A stretch of DNA of 64,000 nucleotides, from assembly GCA_902588585.1 (NCBI GenBank), contig CACIPQ010000001.1:62001-126000 (forward strand). Direction: 5' to 3'. The notes beneath the pieces were generated by a model. That model was not told the origin of the DNA and made no database searches. It saw only the letters and a program-made list of their open reading frames with translations. The first letter of the stretch is position 1. Each line of letters starts with the position of its first letter. The position numbers were made by a program, and so were the translations under genes. This DNA is from an uncultured Pelagibacteraceae bacterium (lineage in GTDB: Bacteria; Pseudomonadota; Alphaproteobacteria; Pelagibacterales; Pelagibacteraceae). Positions 54,699-63,067 of this stretch are shown piece after piece.

Positions 54699-55076
54699 TT
54701 ATATGTAATCAATAATAATTTTAACATCGTCTGCCAAATTAAGTTTTTTAATCTCACTTTTTCTAAACCAACCTAAGTCTTGTCCTTCTTTGAGATTTAA
54801 TTTTCTTACCTTGTTTAAATGTTCAACGTAAAAATAATTAATTCGACCTTCTTTTTTAAAATTAAACTGCTCATATAATTTCATGGTAATTTTAATTTTT
54901 AAAGAAAGTTCCTCTTTCAATTCTCTAATAAGACATTTTTCTGCTGTTTCATTTTTTTTAAACCTGCCTCCAAAAAAAGCCCAACGATTTGGATATACAA
55001 TACTTTTTTTATTATCTCTAAGCTGTAGAAGATATTTGTTATCATCGCGAATTATCGCTTTAGAAGAAAAATACAC
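54699..55076 (-). CDS. NUDIX hydrolase
   Basis: A 125-aa NUDIX protein that would cleave a nucleoside diphosphate linked to another group, such as a nucleotide sugar. The NUDIX box is complete: GGRFKKNETAEKCLIRELKEEL, starting near residue 36, has Gx5Ex7REUxEE (given here only in part of its 23 residues). It starts directly before the stop of the LIC12192-like gene and ends 6 nt before the Gfo/Idh gene. It may remove a nucleotide from an intermediate of the block. Confidence 0.9.
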   Translation of the reverse strand: MYFSSKAIIRDDNKYLLQLRDNKKSIVYPNRWAFFGGRFKKNETAEKCLIRELKEELSLKIKITMKLYEQFNFKKEGRINYFYVEHLNKVRKLNLKEGQDLGWFRKSEIKKLNLADDVKIIIDYI

Positions 55077-55493
55077 TTAATGTCGATTTGTATTAAAATT
55101 TTTTGGACAATATTTTAAACAATCCTGTACTCTAATAATTTCTTCAATTTTTTTTAGATTACTTTCTTTAGCAACCAGGATGTTTTCCGAAGAAAAAAAT
55201 ATTTTTTTTCCTTTCAAAACTGAAGCGTTATAAATTTTTTTTCTGTCCTCATAATTTTTCGGCAGCTGTAACAGACTATAAAAAGCAACTCCTTGAAATT
55301 TATTCTTCTTCAAATCCTGTAGAACTTGATTTAAAATTAAAAAACAATTTTTCATACCATACTCTGTTGCGCTTAAAAGAAATGTAAAACCTCTTTTATT
55401 ACAAGAATTCCTTATGACCATATTCTGTATGCTTTGATCTACAGAAACATTGTCATTAAGAGGTCTGCTAGATATGTAGCCTCTCAAAATCAT
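55077..55493 (-). CDS. Sporadic carbohydrate cluster protein, LIC12192-like
   Basis: A 138-aa protein resembling the LIC12192 family, a group defined only by occurrence in scattered carbohydrate clusters. I recognise it from LRGYISSRPLNDNVSVDQSIQN and VIRNSCNKRGFTFLLSATEYGM, and from being followed by an oxygenase gene with a 4-nt overlap. The reaction is not known. The conserved Cys, Arg and Ser residues suggest an enzyme. It lies between the NUDIX and oxygenase genes. Confidence 0.7.
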   Translation of the reverse strand: MILRGYISSRPLNDNVSVDQSIQNMVIRNSCNKRGFTFLLSATEYGMKNCFLILNQVLQDLKKNKFQGVAFYSLLQLPKNYEDRKKIYNASVLKGKKIFFSSENILVAKESNLKKIEEIIRVQDCLKYCPKNFNTNRH

Positions 55494-56272
55494 TCTTTTT
55501 CTTCTCCAGGAAATTTGTAGTTAAGACCAATTTTGGAAGCTGGCCTTACTATTAAAGGGGAAAAAAAACTTCCGAGTTTTTTTTGTGCATACGGAGTAAA
55601 CAAACCTTTGAATCTGCAATTGAGAGAAACTCTGGTTTCATTTGTTGAGTTAACAACATTACCATGTGGTAAATTTTGGTTAAAAATCAAGAATTGTCCA
55701 AATTTTATATTTAAAAACACCAAATCTTTTTTAAATTTTTTTTGAAGTTGTGATGAAAGTTTTAGTTTTTTATTCGAAAAATATTTTCTAAATTTTTCAC
55801 TTTTGTTCTGCTTTAAAATAAACATGGATTTTGTATTGTAAACATCTACCATTGGAATCCAAACGACAACCTCGAACGGAGAGTCTCCAGACCAAGTGTC
55901 TGAATGCAGGGGAAGAAGTGAACTATCATCTTGCGGTATTTGTATTGATAAGTTTATATTATTTTGCATAGCAAGCTCATTTCCAATTACTGAAAAAATT
56001 ATGTTTTTACCAATTTCAAAATATTTTTTTCTAAACTCTTTATCTTCATTAATAAAATTGATGAGTTTTAAACGGGTTGAATTTAGTTCTGATTTTTTCA
56101 CAAACTTATGTACATCATCTAACGAACCTGACTTTGATTTAATTTTAAGCAGGTTAAATAATTTATTTTTTATTAGAGAGTTAATATATTGAAGTGCTTT
56201 TTTGTCTTCGACATTTTGAATTAAATAGCCATCACGTAAGAATTTTTTGTTGAGCTTCTCAAGTTTTTTCAT
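55490..56272 (-). CDS. Sporadic carbohydrate cluster 2OG-Fe(II) oxygenase
   Basis: A 260-aa PhyH-superfamily oxygenase of the type that accompanies LIC12192-like proteins. The iron ligands are His and Asp in LPLHSDTWSGDSPFE (about residues 116-130) and His in FNQNLPHGNVVNS; the 2-oxoglutarate Arg is in TRVSLNCRF. VVVWIPMVDVYNTKSMFIL is the central strand pair. It overlaps the LIC12192-like gene by 4 nt and ends 2 nt after the E1 beta stop. It should hydroxylate a sugar intermediate of this block. Confidence 0.75.
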   Translation of the reverse strand: MKKLEKLNKKFLRDGYLIQNVEDKKALQYINSLIKNKLFNLLKIKSKSGSLDDVHKFVKKSELNSTRLKLINFINEDKEFRKKYFEIGKNIIFSVIGNELAMQNNINLSIQIPQDDSSLLPLHSDTWSGDSPFEVVVWIPMVDVYNTKSMFILKQNKSEKFRKYFSNKKLKLSSQLQKKFKKDLVFLNIKFGQFLIFNQNLPHGNVVNSTNETRVSLNCRFKGLFTPYAQKKLGSFFSPLIVRPASKIGLNYKFPGEEKE

Positions 56273-56274
56273 GA

Positions 56275-57342
56275 TTAAAAAGGTCCTTTAAAATCTTTAT
56301 AAGGTATATCAGATTCGCTAGTATTTATCTTTTTAAGAAATAAATTTTTCTTTTTTTTATTAATATTTTTCCCTGTTATAGATATAATTTTTTCTAAAAT
56401 ATTTTTTGAGTTTAAATAGCAATGCTTTGCAAGCTCTTTACTACTAGGAATCATGACATTTTTTATACCGATTCTTTGAGGTGATTTTTTTAGTTTTTTG
56501 AATATAGACTCTGTTACGATAGATATTATTTCGGCGCTTATACCATAAGTGGTCCAGCTATTATCAATCACTAATAACTTTCGTGTTTTTTTAACTGAGT
56601 TAATTATAGTTTTTTTATCAATTGGCCTGAGTGTTCTTAGGTCTATTATTTCAGGCTCAATTCCATTTATTTTCAAAAATTTATAAATTCTCATTACCTG
56701 AACTATTGCTTCCGAAAATGAAACTATGGTTATATCTTTCCCTTTTTTAATAATTTTTGCTTTTCCAATTTTTATATCATAACTTTTTTTTGGTACATTT
56801 CCGGAAATATCGTGAAGCCATCTATGTTCAAAAAATATTACTGGATTATTATCTTTTATACTTTGTATTAACAGGCCCTTGGCATCAAAAGCATTGGAAG
56901 GAGCAACTACTTTTAAACCAGGTATATGAGAAAAAAGTACTTCCAAACTTTGAGAATGTTGTGGTCCTTGCCCCCAACCCTTGCCAATAATCATTCGAAT
57001 AACAATAGGAACTTTTTGTTTTCCGGCTGACATAAAGTGCCATTTTGATAACTGATTTACAATTTGTTCCATACTTAGCAGAGAGAACTCTACTCTTTGA
57101 TGTGTTAAAATTGGCCTCATTCCCTTTATCGCAGCTCCTAAAGCTATTCCTGTTATGGCATTTTCTGAGGTAGGTGTTTCTATAACTCTAGTGGATCCAA
57201 ATTTTTTTCCTAAGTCTTTTGTTGTACCAAATATTCCTTTGGGGTCAGTAACGCCTAATCCCATTAAAACTACTTTTTTATCCCTAAGCATGGAAAGTGT
57301 TAACGCTTCTTTTACAGATTGATTAAATTTAATTTTTCTCAA
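56275..57342 (-). CDS. 2-oxoacid dehydrogenase E1-like beta subunit
   Basis: A 355-aa thiamine-diphosphate enzyme subunit of the pyruvate/acetoin dehydrogenase E1 beta type. TPTSENAITGIALGAAIKGMRPI has the ThDP-activating Glu, GKGWGQGPQHSQSLEVLFSHIPGLKVV is diagnostic, and DLRTLRPID lies in the C-terminal domain. The only sensible start is TTG at 57342, 5 nt after the E1 alpha stop; the next Met is residue 19. The last 35 residues are an unusual lysine-rich tail. No E2 or E3 gene is nearby, so it may use a different acceptor, such as a sugar aldehyde. Confidence 0.85.
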   Translation of the reverse strand: MRKIKFNQSVKEALTLSMLRDKKVVLMGLGVTDPKGIFGTTKDLGKKFGSTRVIETPTSENAITGIALGAAIKGMRPILTHQRVEFSLLSMEQIVNQLSKWHFMSAGKQKVPIVIRMIIGKGWGQGPQHSQSLEVLFSHIPGLKVVAPSNAFDAKGLLIQSIKDNNPVIFFEHRWLHDISGNVPKKSYDIKIGKAKIIKKGKDITIVSFSEAIVQVMRIYKFLKINGIEPEIIDLRTLRPIDKKTIINSVKKTRKLLVIDNSWTTYGISAEIISIVTESIFKKLKKSPQRIGIKNVMIPSSKELAKHCYLNSKNILEKIISITGKNINKKKKNLFLKKINTSESDIPYKDFKGPF

Positions 57343-57347
57343 GAGAT

Positions 57348-58313
57348 TTAGTTTGAATAAATAAATTTATTTAAAATTTCTTTTTTAGGAAACTTAGCAT
57401 TTTTAGCGAACTGAAAAGCATTCTCTATTTCATAATTAATTTTTTTCTCTATTTTATCTAGGGTATTGTTTTTTTTTGAATTTGAAAAAATTTTTCCTCT
57501 TAATTTTTTTAAAGGGCACTTGTTCATCCAGCTTTTTAATTCACCTTTTGGTCTATAGTTTAAATTGTCATCCCAGTTTGGACCGCAGTGTTCTAGCCAT
57601 CTGTAGGTTTTGAATTCTAAAAATATAGGCCCTTTCTTTTTTCGAATCTTATTTATACTTTCTTTTGCTAATGAATATACATCTAAAACATCATTGCCTG
57701 TAGAGGTGTGTGACTCAATACCATTTGATTCTACAATTTTTTTTATACTTCGATTCACATGTTGTCTATCTTTAAGTCCTGTGTAAACAGAATACAGATT
57801 ATTTTCGCAGACAAATAATATTGGCAATTTGTGCAAGCTTGCAAAATTAATTGATTCATGAAAAACCCCTTCTTCTGTTGCTCCCTCGCCAAAGAAAATT
57901 GTTGTTATATTATTTTTTTTTAAGAAAAACTTTGAATAAAAAGCAATACCTACACCGATTGGTATAGTGCTTCCAACTATAGGAACAGATCCAAAGATAC
58001 CGTTATCAAGATCTTGTAAATGCATTGAACCACCTAGTCCTTTTGCACAACCCTTATCCTTTCCGTAAAGTTCCGCTATCATATTTTTTAAATTGCCTCC
58101 CTTTCCAAGATAATGGGCGTGAGATCTATGCGTACTTATAATCTCATCCTTTTTTCCAAGGTTTGCACAAACACCTGCTGCAACTGCTTCCTGACCAATA
58201 GAAAGATGTACAGGACATCTCATTTCCTGATGTTTGTACATCGTAGAAATTTTTTTTTCTACACATCTTATTTTGTAAATTTTCTTATATAAATCCCGAT
58301 ACAATTTATTCAT
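57348..58313 (-). CDS. 2-oxoacid dehydrogenase E1-like alpha subunit
   Basis: A 321-aa E1 alpha subunit. STHRSHAHYLGKGG and GSMHLQD match the active-site region, and GEGATEEGVFHESINFASLH with CENN is the ThDP-binding motif, with GEG in place of GDG. FLEFKTYRWLEHCGPN lies near the C-terminus. It pairs with the beta subunit directly downstream. It lies beside aminotransferases and the LIC12192 block, not with lipoyl-transfer genes, which points to carbon-carbon bond formation on a sugar rather than energy metabolism. Confidence 0.87.
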   Translation of the reverse strand: MNKLYRDLYKKIYKIRCVEKKISTMYKHQEMRCPVHLSIGQEAVAAGVCANLGKKDEIISTHRSHAHYLGKGGNLKNMIAELYGKDKGCAKGLGGSMHLQDLDNGIFGSVPIVGSTIPIGVGIAFYSKFFLKKNNITTIFFGEGATEEGVFHESINFASLHKLPILFVCENNLYSVYTGLKDRQHVNRSIKKIVESNGIESHTSTGNDVLDVYSLAKESINKIRKKKGPIFLEFKTYRWLEHCGPNWDDNLNYRPKGELKSWMNKCPLKKLRGKIFSNSKKNNTLDKIEKKINYEIENAFQFAKNAKFPKKEILNKFIYSN

Positions 58314-59415
58314 TTTGAAAAAAATTATTTATAGTTTTAATTACATGATCCAAATGATGTCTTTTTAGATTGTGGTGAATTGGAAGAGACAAAATTTGTT
58401 TGGATTGTAGTTCTGTTACTGGCAATGATTGTTCTTTCAAATTCATTCTCTGGATTGGTTTTTGTTTATGAATTGGAATTGGATAATGAATGTAGGTAGA
58501 TATATTATGATTTTTGAGATAACTTTTTAATTTATCTCTATGAGGAACCTGAATAACAAAAGTATGATAGGTATTGAATTCATGTTTTTTTTCCTGAGGA
58601 AAATAAACATATTTTTTGTTTAACCTTTTGATATAATAATCTGCATTTACTCTTCTTTTTCTAATAATATTATGTATTCTGCTTAATCTAAAATTCAAGA
58701 TAGCTGCTTGAATATTGTCCATTCTCGAAACAAAACCAAAAAATTCCATTTCATCTCTGTTTTTCAAACCATGATTTCTTGCTTTTCTAATTTTTTCTGC
58801 CGCTTTAAAATTATTAGTAACCACAAAACCGCCGTCACCCATACCATTTAAGTTTTTTAATGGATGGGTTGAAAAACATCCAATTTCTCCCCACGAACCG
58901 CATGGCTTATTTTTATATCTACTTCCAAATGCTTGGGCACAATCTTCAACAACAGGTATTTTATATTTTTTAGATATTTTTATAATTTCATCCATCTTAC
59001 AAGACCTTCCGGTTAAATGGACAGGCATGATTGCTTTTGTTTTTTTCGTTATTTTTCTTTCTATTTCTTTAGGATTAATATTTTGATCTGGTAATACATC
59101 CGCAAAGACCGGTTTTCCTCCCAAATGAACGATAGAGCTTGTTGAAGCAACATAGGAATTTGCTGGAGTTATTACCTCATCTCCTTTTTTTACCCCCACA
59201 CTATGTAATGCAAAAGTAAGGGCATCTGTACCGCTATTCAAAGATACGGCATATTTCATTCCGCAATCTTTGCTAACTTTTTTTTCAAATTTTGATATTT
59301 CTTTTCCTCTTACTCCAACATATTGGCCTGAACCTAAAACTTCTAATAAAACAGGGAGTAATCTTTTTTTCTCTTCTTTCCACTGTTCTGTAAAATTTAA
59401 ATAATTTACTTTCAT
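58306..59415 (-). CDS. DegT/DnrJ/EryC1/StrS aminotransferase
   Basis: A 369-aa PLP-dependent sugar aminotransferase. LNSGTDALTFAL is the N-terminal loop, VVEDCAQAFGSRYKN holds the PLP Asp, and CFSTHPLKNLNGMGDGGFVVT has the PLP Lys. It overlaps the E1 alpha gene by 8 nt and the next aminotransferase by 4 nt. The two tandem proteins are clearly paralogous (same HPLKNxNxxxDGG segment), but differ in many places, so they may have different substrates. Confidence 0.88.
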   Translation of the reverse strand: MKVNYLNFTEQWKEEKKRLLPVLLEVLGSGQYVGVRGKEISKFEKKVSKDCGMKYAVSLNSGTDALTFALHSVGVKKGDEVITPANSYVASTSSIVHLGGKPVFADVLPDQNINPKEIERKITKKTKAIMPVHLTGRSCKMDEIIKISKKYKIPVVEDCAQAFGSRYKNKPCGSWGEIGCFSTHPLKNLNGMGDGGFVVTNNFKAAEKIRKARNHGLKNRDEMEFFGFVSRMDNIQAAILNFRLSRIHNIIRKRRVNADYYIKRLNKKYVYFPQEKKHEFNTYHTFVIQVPHRDKLKSYLKNHNISTYIHYPIPIHKQKPIQRMNLKEQSLPVTELQSKQILSLPIHHNLKRHHLDHVIKTINNFFQNE

Positions 59416-60515
59416 TTTGCTCTATAAAAATTTCTAACAATGTTTACAATATATTTTTTTTCTTTAGGTAAAAGATGTTGGTCACAAGGGAAGGAGATTA
59501 TTTTTTTAGTGTGTTCGTCGGTAACTGGAAACATTCCTTTTTTTAAACCTCTTTTTAAAAATGGAGTCTGTCTATAGATTGGTGTTGGATAATGAATTTT
59601 TACCTCTATACCTTTTTTGAGACAATGTTTATAAAGTCTGTCCCTATTTTTAACAAAAATAATATACAGGTGATAAACGTGTTTAACATTAGAAAGTCTA
59701 GGTGGAATTGTTACCTGATGTATCTTAGAAAATTCCCTGTCAAAATACTTGGCATTTTTTATTCTTTTTTCAGCAATAGATTTTGCTTTCGGAAGCAACC
59801 AGTTTCCAACAACAGCTTGAAAAGTATCTAACCTTGAATTGTAACCAAGAATTTTTACAGTGTCTCTATCTATTAGCCCATGATTCCTAAGCAAACTAAT
59901 TTTATCAAAAATTTTTTTACTATTGGTAACTACCATGCCACCGTCTGACCAAACATTTATATTCTTTAAAGGATGGAATGAAAAAGCAGACGCTTCTCCC
60001 CATGTGCCACTTTTTTTTTTATCATACTCACCTAAAATTGATTGGCATGCGTCTTCGATAATCGGAATTTTATATTTTTTAGAAATTGTCTTTAATTTTT
60101 TCATGTTTGGCATATTCCCAGTGTAATGTACGGGTACAATAGCCTTTGTTTTTTTTGAAATATTCTTCTCTATCAGACTTGTGTCAATGCAAAAAGTATC
60201 ATCGCAATCAACAAATTTAATTTTTGCACCAATTTCTTCGATTGCTCCTACTGTTGCCACGAACGTATTGGCGGCTGTAATTACCTCATCTCCTGGCTTA
60301 ACACCTATTGCTTTGAGGGCAAGCTTTAATGCATCCGTACCTGAATTAACACCTATTGCATATTTAACTCCAATAAGTTTTGCAAAATTTTTTTCAAAAA
60401 TTTTTAATTCTTTTCCTAAGGTAAAGTCTCCAGTTGATACAAATTTCTTTAGTTTTTTCCAAAGTGAGCCTGTATTTTTAAATTGTCTTGGTAAATAAGA
60501 ATAGTTAATTTTCAT
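59412..60515 (-). CDS. DegT/DnrJ/EryC1/StrS aminotransferase
   Basis: A 367-aa PLP-dependent sugar aminotransferase and tandem paralog of the previous gene. VNSGTDALKLALKAIGVKPGDEVI, IIEDACQSILGEYDK and FSFHPLKNINVWSDGGMVVT (PLP Lys) are present, and KIHYPTPIYRQTPFLKRG is near the end. It overlaps both neighbours by 4 nt, one of them an epimerase, so epimerase, aminotransferase and aminotransferase are probably translated together. Confidence 0.88.
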   Translation of the reverse strand: MKINYSYLPRQFKNTGSLWKKLKKFVSTGDFTLGKELKIFEKNFAKLIGVKYAIGVNSGTDALKLALKAIGVKPGDEVITAANTFVATVGAIEEIGAKIKFVDCDDTFCIDTSLIEKNISKKTKAIVPVHYTGNMPNMKKLKTISKKYKIPIIEDACQSILGEYDKKKSGTWGEASAFSFHPLKNINVWSDGGMVVTNSKKIFDKISLLRNHGLIDRDTVKILGYNSRLDTFQAVVGNWLLPKAKSIAEKRIKNAKYFDREFSKIHQVTIPPRLSNVKHVYHLYIIFVKNRDRLYKHCLKKGIEVKIHYPTPIYRQTPFLKRGLKKGMFPVTDEHTKKIISFPCDQHLLPKEKKYIVNIVRNFYRAK

Positions 60516-61492
60516 TTTAAATTTAAATTCTGCATTCTTTTAATGTTAAAATAAATTTCATTATTTAGCGGATCAGTAAAAATATTTTTTTTAAATGCAT
60601 TTACAAGATCAGCGACAGCATCTTTGACTTTTTTTTTAGGCTTAAAGTTCAATTCGCTTTCAATTTTTTTTGATGATATATGATACGATCTATTATCGTC
60701 TGTTGATGAGTGTATTATGTTTACATTTTTACCGACTGCTTCTTTTACTGTTTCTGCCAAAGATCTTACTGTATGATTTTCATAGCCAACATTAAAAATT
60801 TTTCCCGAAATAAGTTCGGGTTTTGATATTGTCAATAATAAATAAGAATCTACCATGTCGCTAATATGAATATTGGGTCTAAATTGAGATCCACCAAAAA
60901 CCGTTATTTGATTTTTATTGTATGCTAAATTTGTTAAAATATTTACTACCAGATCAAGTCTTTGTCTGGGTGAAAAACCGCAAACTGTAGCAGGTCTAAT
61001 CACGGTTGGTATGAAATTGTTGCTTTTATATTTTAGTAATACTTTTTCACAAATGGCTTTATATTTTGAATAGTCAGTAAGTGGTTCTAGAGACATATCT
61101 TCTGAGACATTATTGACATCTTTGATTCCATAAACGCTTGAAGATGATGCATAAATAAATCTATTTACCCCCTGTTTAATCGCTAATTTTACCATTGGTT
61201 CAAAAGCATCCAGATTGATTTTTTTTCCAAGTGTTTTATCTAATTCAAAACTTGGGTCATTTGAAATGCACGCTAAGTGAATAACTATTTCAACATTTTT
61301 TAATGCTGACTCTAAGTTTTTTGAATCCCTAATATCATTTTTAAAAATTTTCAAATTTTTGTGTTTTGGCAATGTGTCACCATAAATCATTAAATCAATT
61401 ACGTTGACTTCATATCCTTCTTGTAAAAGCTTTGGTGTTAAAACAGACCCAACGTAACCAGCACCACCTGTTATCAGAATTTTTTTTGGCAT
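60512..61492 (-). CDS. NAD-dependent epimerase/dehydratase (extended SDR)
   Basis: A 326-aa nucleotide-sugar epimerase/dehydratase. ILITGGAGYVGSVLTPKLL (about 5-23) binds NAD, HLACISNDPSFELD and YASSSSVYGIK follow, and the Tyr/Lys pair is in YSKYKAICEK. The RPATVCGFSPRQRLDLVVN segment occurs in proteins related to GDP-mannose or CDP-sugar epimerases. It lies 4 nt after the nucleotidyltransferase-PfkB gene stop. It could feed a keto-sugar to the tandem aminotransferases. Confidence 0.87.
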   Translation of the reverse strand: MPKKILITGGAGYVGSVLTPKLLQEGYEVNVIDLMIYGDTLPKHKNLKIFKNDIRDSKNLESALKNVEIVIHLACISNDPSFELDKTLGKKINLDAFEPMVKLAIKQGVNRFIYASSSSVYGIKDVNNVSEDMSLEPLTDYSKYKAICEKVLLKYKSNNFIPTVIRPATVCGFSPRQRLDLVVNILTNLAYNKNQITVFGGSQFRPNIHISDMVDSYLLLTISKPELISGKIFNVGYENHTVRSLAETVKEAVGKNVNIIHSSTDDNRSYHISSKKIESELNFKPKKKVKDAVADLVNAFKKNIFTDPLNNEIYFNIKRMQNLNLK

Positions 61493-61496
61493 TTTT

Positions 61497-63026
61497 CTAC
61501 TTTAGATATGACTCTAATGATTTGATTATATTTACTTTATTTAATGTTTTGCTATTGGCCATAAATTGAATGTTTTGTGCTGCGGCCAATGCTGAAAATA
61601 ACATACTAAAATAGACGTTATCTTTTTTATAAATACTCAAAGCTAAACTTGCTAACATAGTATCTCCTGTGCCCACTTTATCTCTAACTTTGCTAGCAAA
61701 TGCCGGACATTTTAAAATTTTATTTTTGCTTCTTATATACAAGGTGGATCCGTGGTTTCCGGACGTTACAACTGTATACTTTGATTTTAGGTTCTTGGAT
61801 AATAATTTTATTAATTTTTCTTTTTCATCAACTTTATTTCTTAGCTCATGACGCATTTCGTTTTCATTAATGATGACTAAGTCAGCACCCTTGTACATTG
61901 AAATTGTATGGTGGCCTACATTCGCAGCATTAAGCTGAGCATTGATAGCTAAAAACTTAGACTTTTTTAAAATAAAATCTGCCGTCTTTTTTGAAATTAA
62001 CCCGTGACCATAATCAGAGACTATTACCAAATCAGCTTTTACAATCTCTTTTTTAATCAAATTATGAAATTTTATTTCACTGTCTTTATTAAGAGGTTCG
62101 TCGTTTATTGTATATACTCCAAATATCTTTGTGTGATTAATGTTATCTACATATCTTTTCTTTAATATTGTAGATGAATTTTTTTTAAGTATGAATTTTT
62201 TTTTAATACTTTTGTTAAGATTGTCGTTGATCATTTTACTAAATTCTTTTTTCTCACCTAATGCGCTTATTAAGGTTATATCTCTACTAAAATTTGCTAA
62301 ATTATTTGCGATTGATAAAGCGCCGCCTAAAAATTGTTTGCTTTCTATATCTCTTAAAACTAAAACTGGCTCCTTGCCTGATTTTCCTAAAGTTTCACAT
62401 GCTACATAATCATCAATAATTGACTCTCCTATTACCAGAATCTTAAGATTGTCATAGTTATCAATGATTTTTTTAGGAAAGAATCTATTTCTAACATTTT
62501 TTTTTAAATCTAATAAAAATTTTTTTTGAAGATTGTTTAAGTTAAAACCCGATTGGTTAATTATTTTGCTAGAACTAAAAATTTCATCTGTAGTATAAAA
62601 TATTTTACCGCCGTAGTTTTTTACAAATTTAGATTCTTTAGTTATCTGACCTGAGCTGTCTAGAGAGTGATCTCTGTATTCTTTTCCTTTGCAGTAAATA
62701 TCCGGTTTTACAATTTTTAGAGCATCTACAGCATTGCTTGAAAAGTTTGGAAAAACTATGTCAACAGAATCTAAAGAAGATAACATCTCCATCCTTTTTT
62801 GTAATTCAAAAATTGGTCTGTTAGGACCTTTGTTTACATATTGGTCCGCTGTAACAGTGACGATTAATATATCCCCCAAAGATTTGGCTGTTTTAAAATG
62901 TTTTATATGGCCTAAGTGCAGAACGTCAAAAACTCCATGACATTGAACAATTTTTTTGCCTTTGGTTTTTAAATTTTTTATTTTTTTTGATAAAGATTCT
63001 AATTTTGTAACTATTTTCGTTTCCAT
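61497..63026 (-). CDS. Nucleotidyltransferase-PfkB kinase fusion (HldE-like, reversed order)
   Basis: A 509-aa bifunctional protein. An RfaE2-like nucleotidyltransferase comes first (about 1-155: CHGVFDVLHLGHIKHF with HLGH at 37-40, then SSSKI near 151). A PfkB sugar kinase follows (about 195-509: ILVIGESIIDDYV, FLGGALSIANNLANF, and GTGD at 452-455 with the catalytic Asp). Classical HldE has the kinase first. By analogy it phosphorylates a heptose 7-phosphate or similar sugar and adds a nucleotide. The GmhA-like isomerase at 5256 is a possible partner. It is followed by a 41-nt gap upstream. Confidence 0.82.
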   Translation of the reverse strand: METKIVTKLESLSKKIKNLKTKGKKIVQCHGVFDVLHLGHIKHFKTAKSLGDILIVTVTADQYVNKGPNRPIFELQKRMEMLSSLDSVDIVFPNFSSNAVDALKIVKPDIYCKGKEYRDHSLDSSGQITKESKFVKNYGGKIFYTTDEIFSSSKIINQSGFNLNNLQKKFLLDLKKNVRNRFFPKKIIDNYDNLKILVIGESIIDDYVACETLGKSGKEPVLVLRDIESKQFLGGALSIANNLANFSRDITLISALGEKKEFSKMINDNLNKSIKKKFILKKNSSTILKKRYVDNINHTKIFGVYTINDEPLNKDSEIKFHNLIKKEIVKADLVIVSDYGHGLISKKTADFILKKSKFLAINAQLNAANVGHHTISMYKGADLVIINENEMRHELRNKVDEKEKLIKLLSKNLKSKYTVVTSGNHGSTLYIRSKNKILKCPAFASKVRDKVGTGDTMLASLALSIYKKDNVYFSMLFSALAAAQNIQFMANSKTLNKVNIIKSLESYLK

Positions 63027-63067
63027 GATGATTTAATTAAAATTTTTAGTAATTTTTTTTGACTTGA

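Noticed and set aside
60181-60498. Plus-strand frame of 105 codons opposite an aminotransferase
   Set aside because: It is antisense to a clear DegT-family gene and has no recognisable features.
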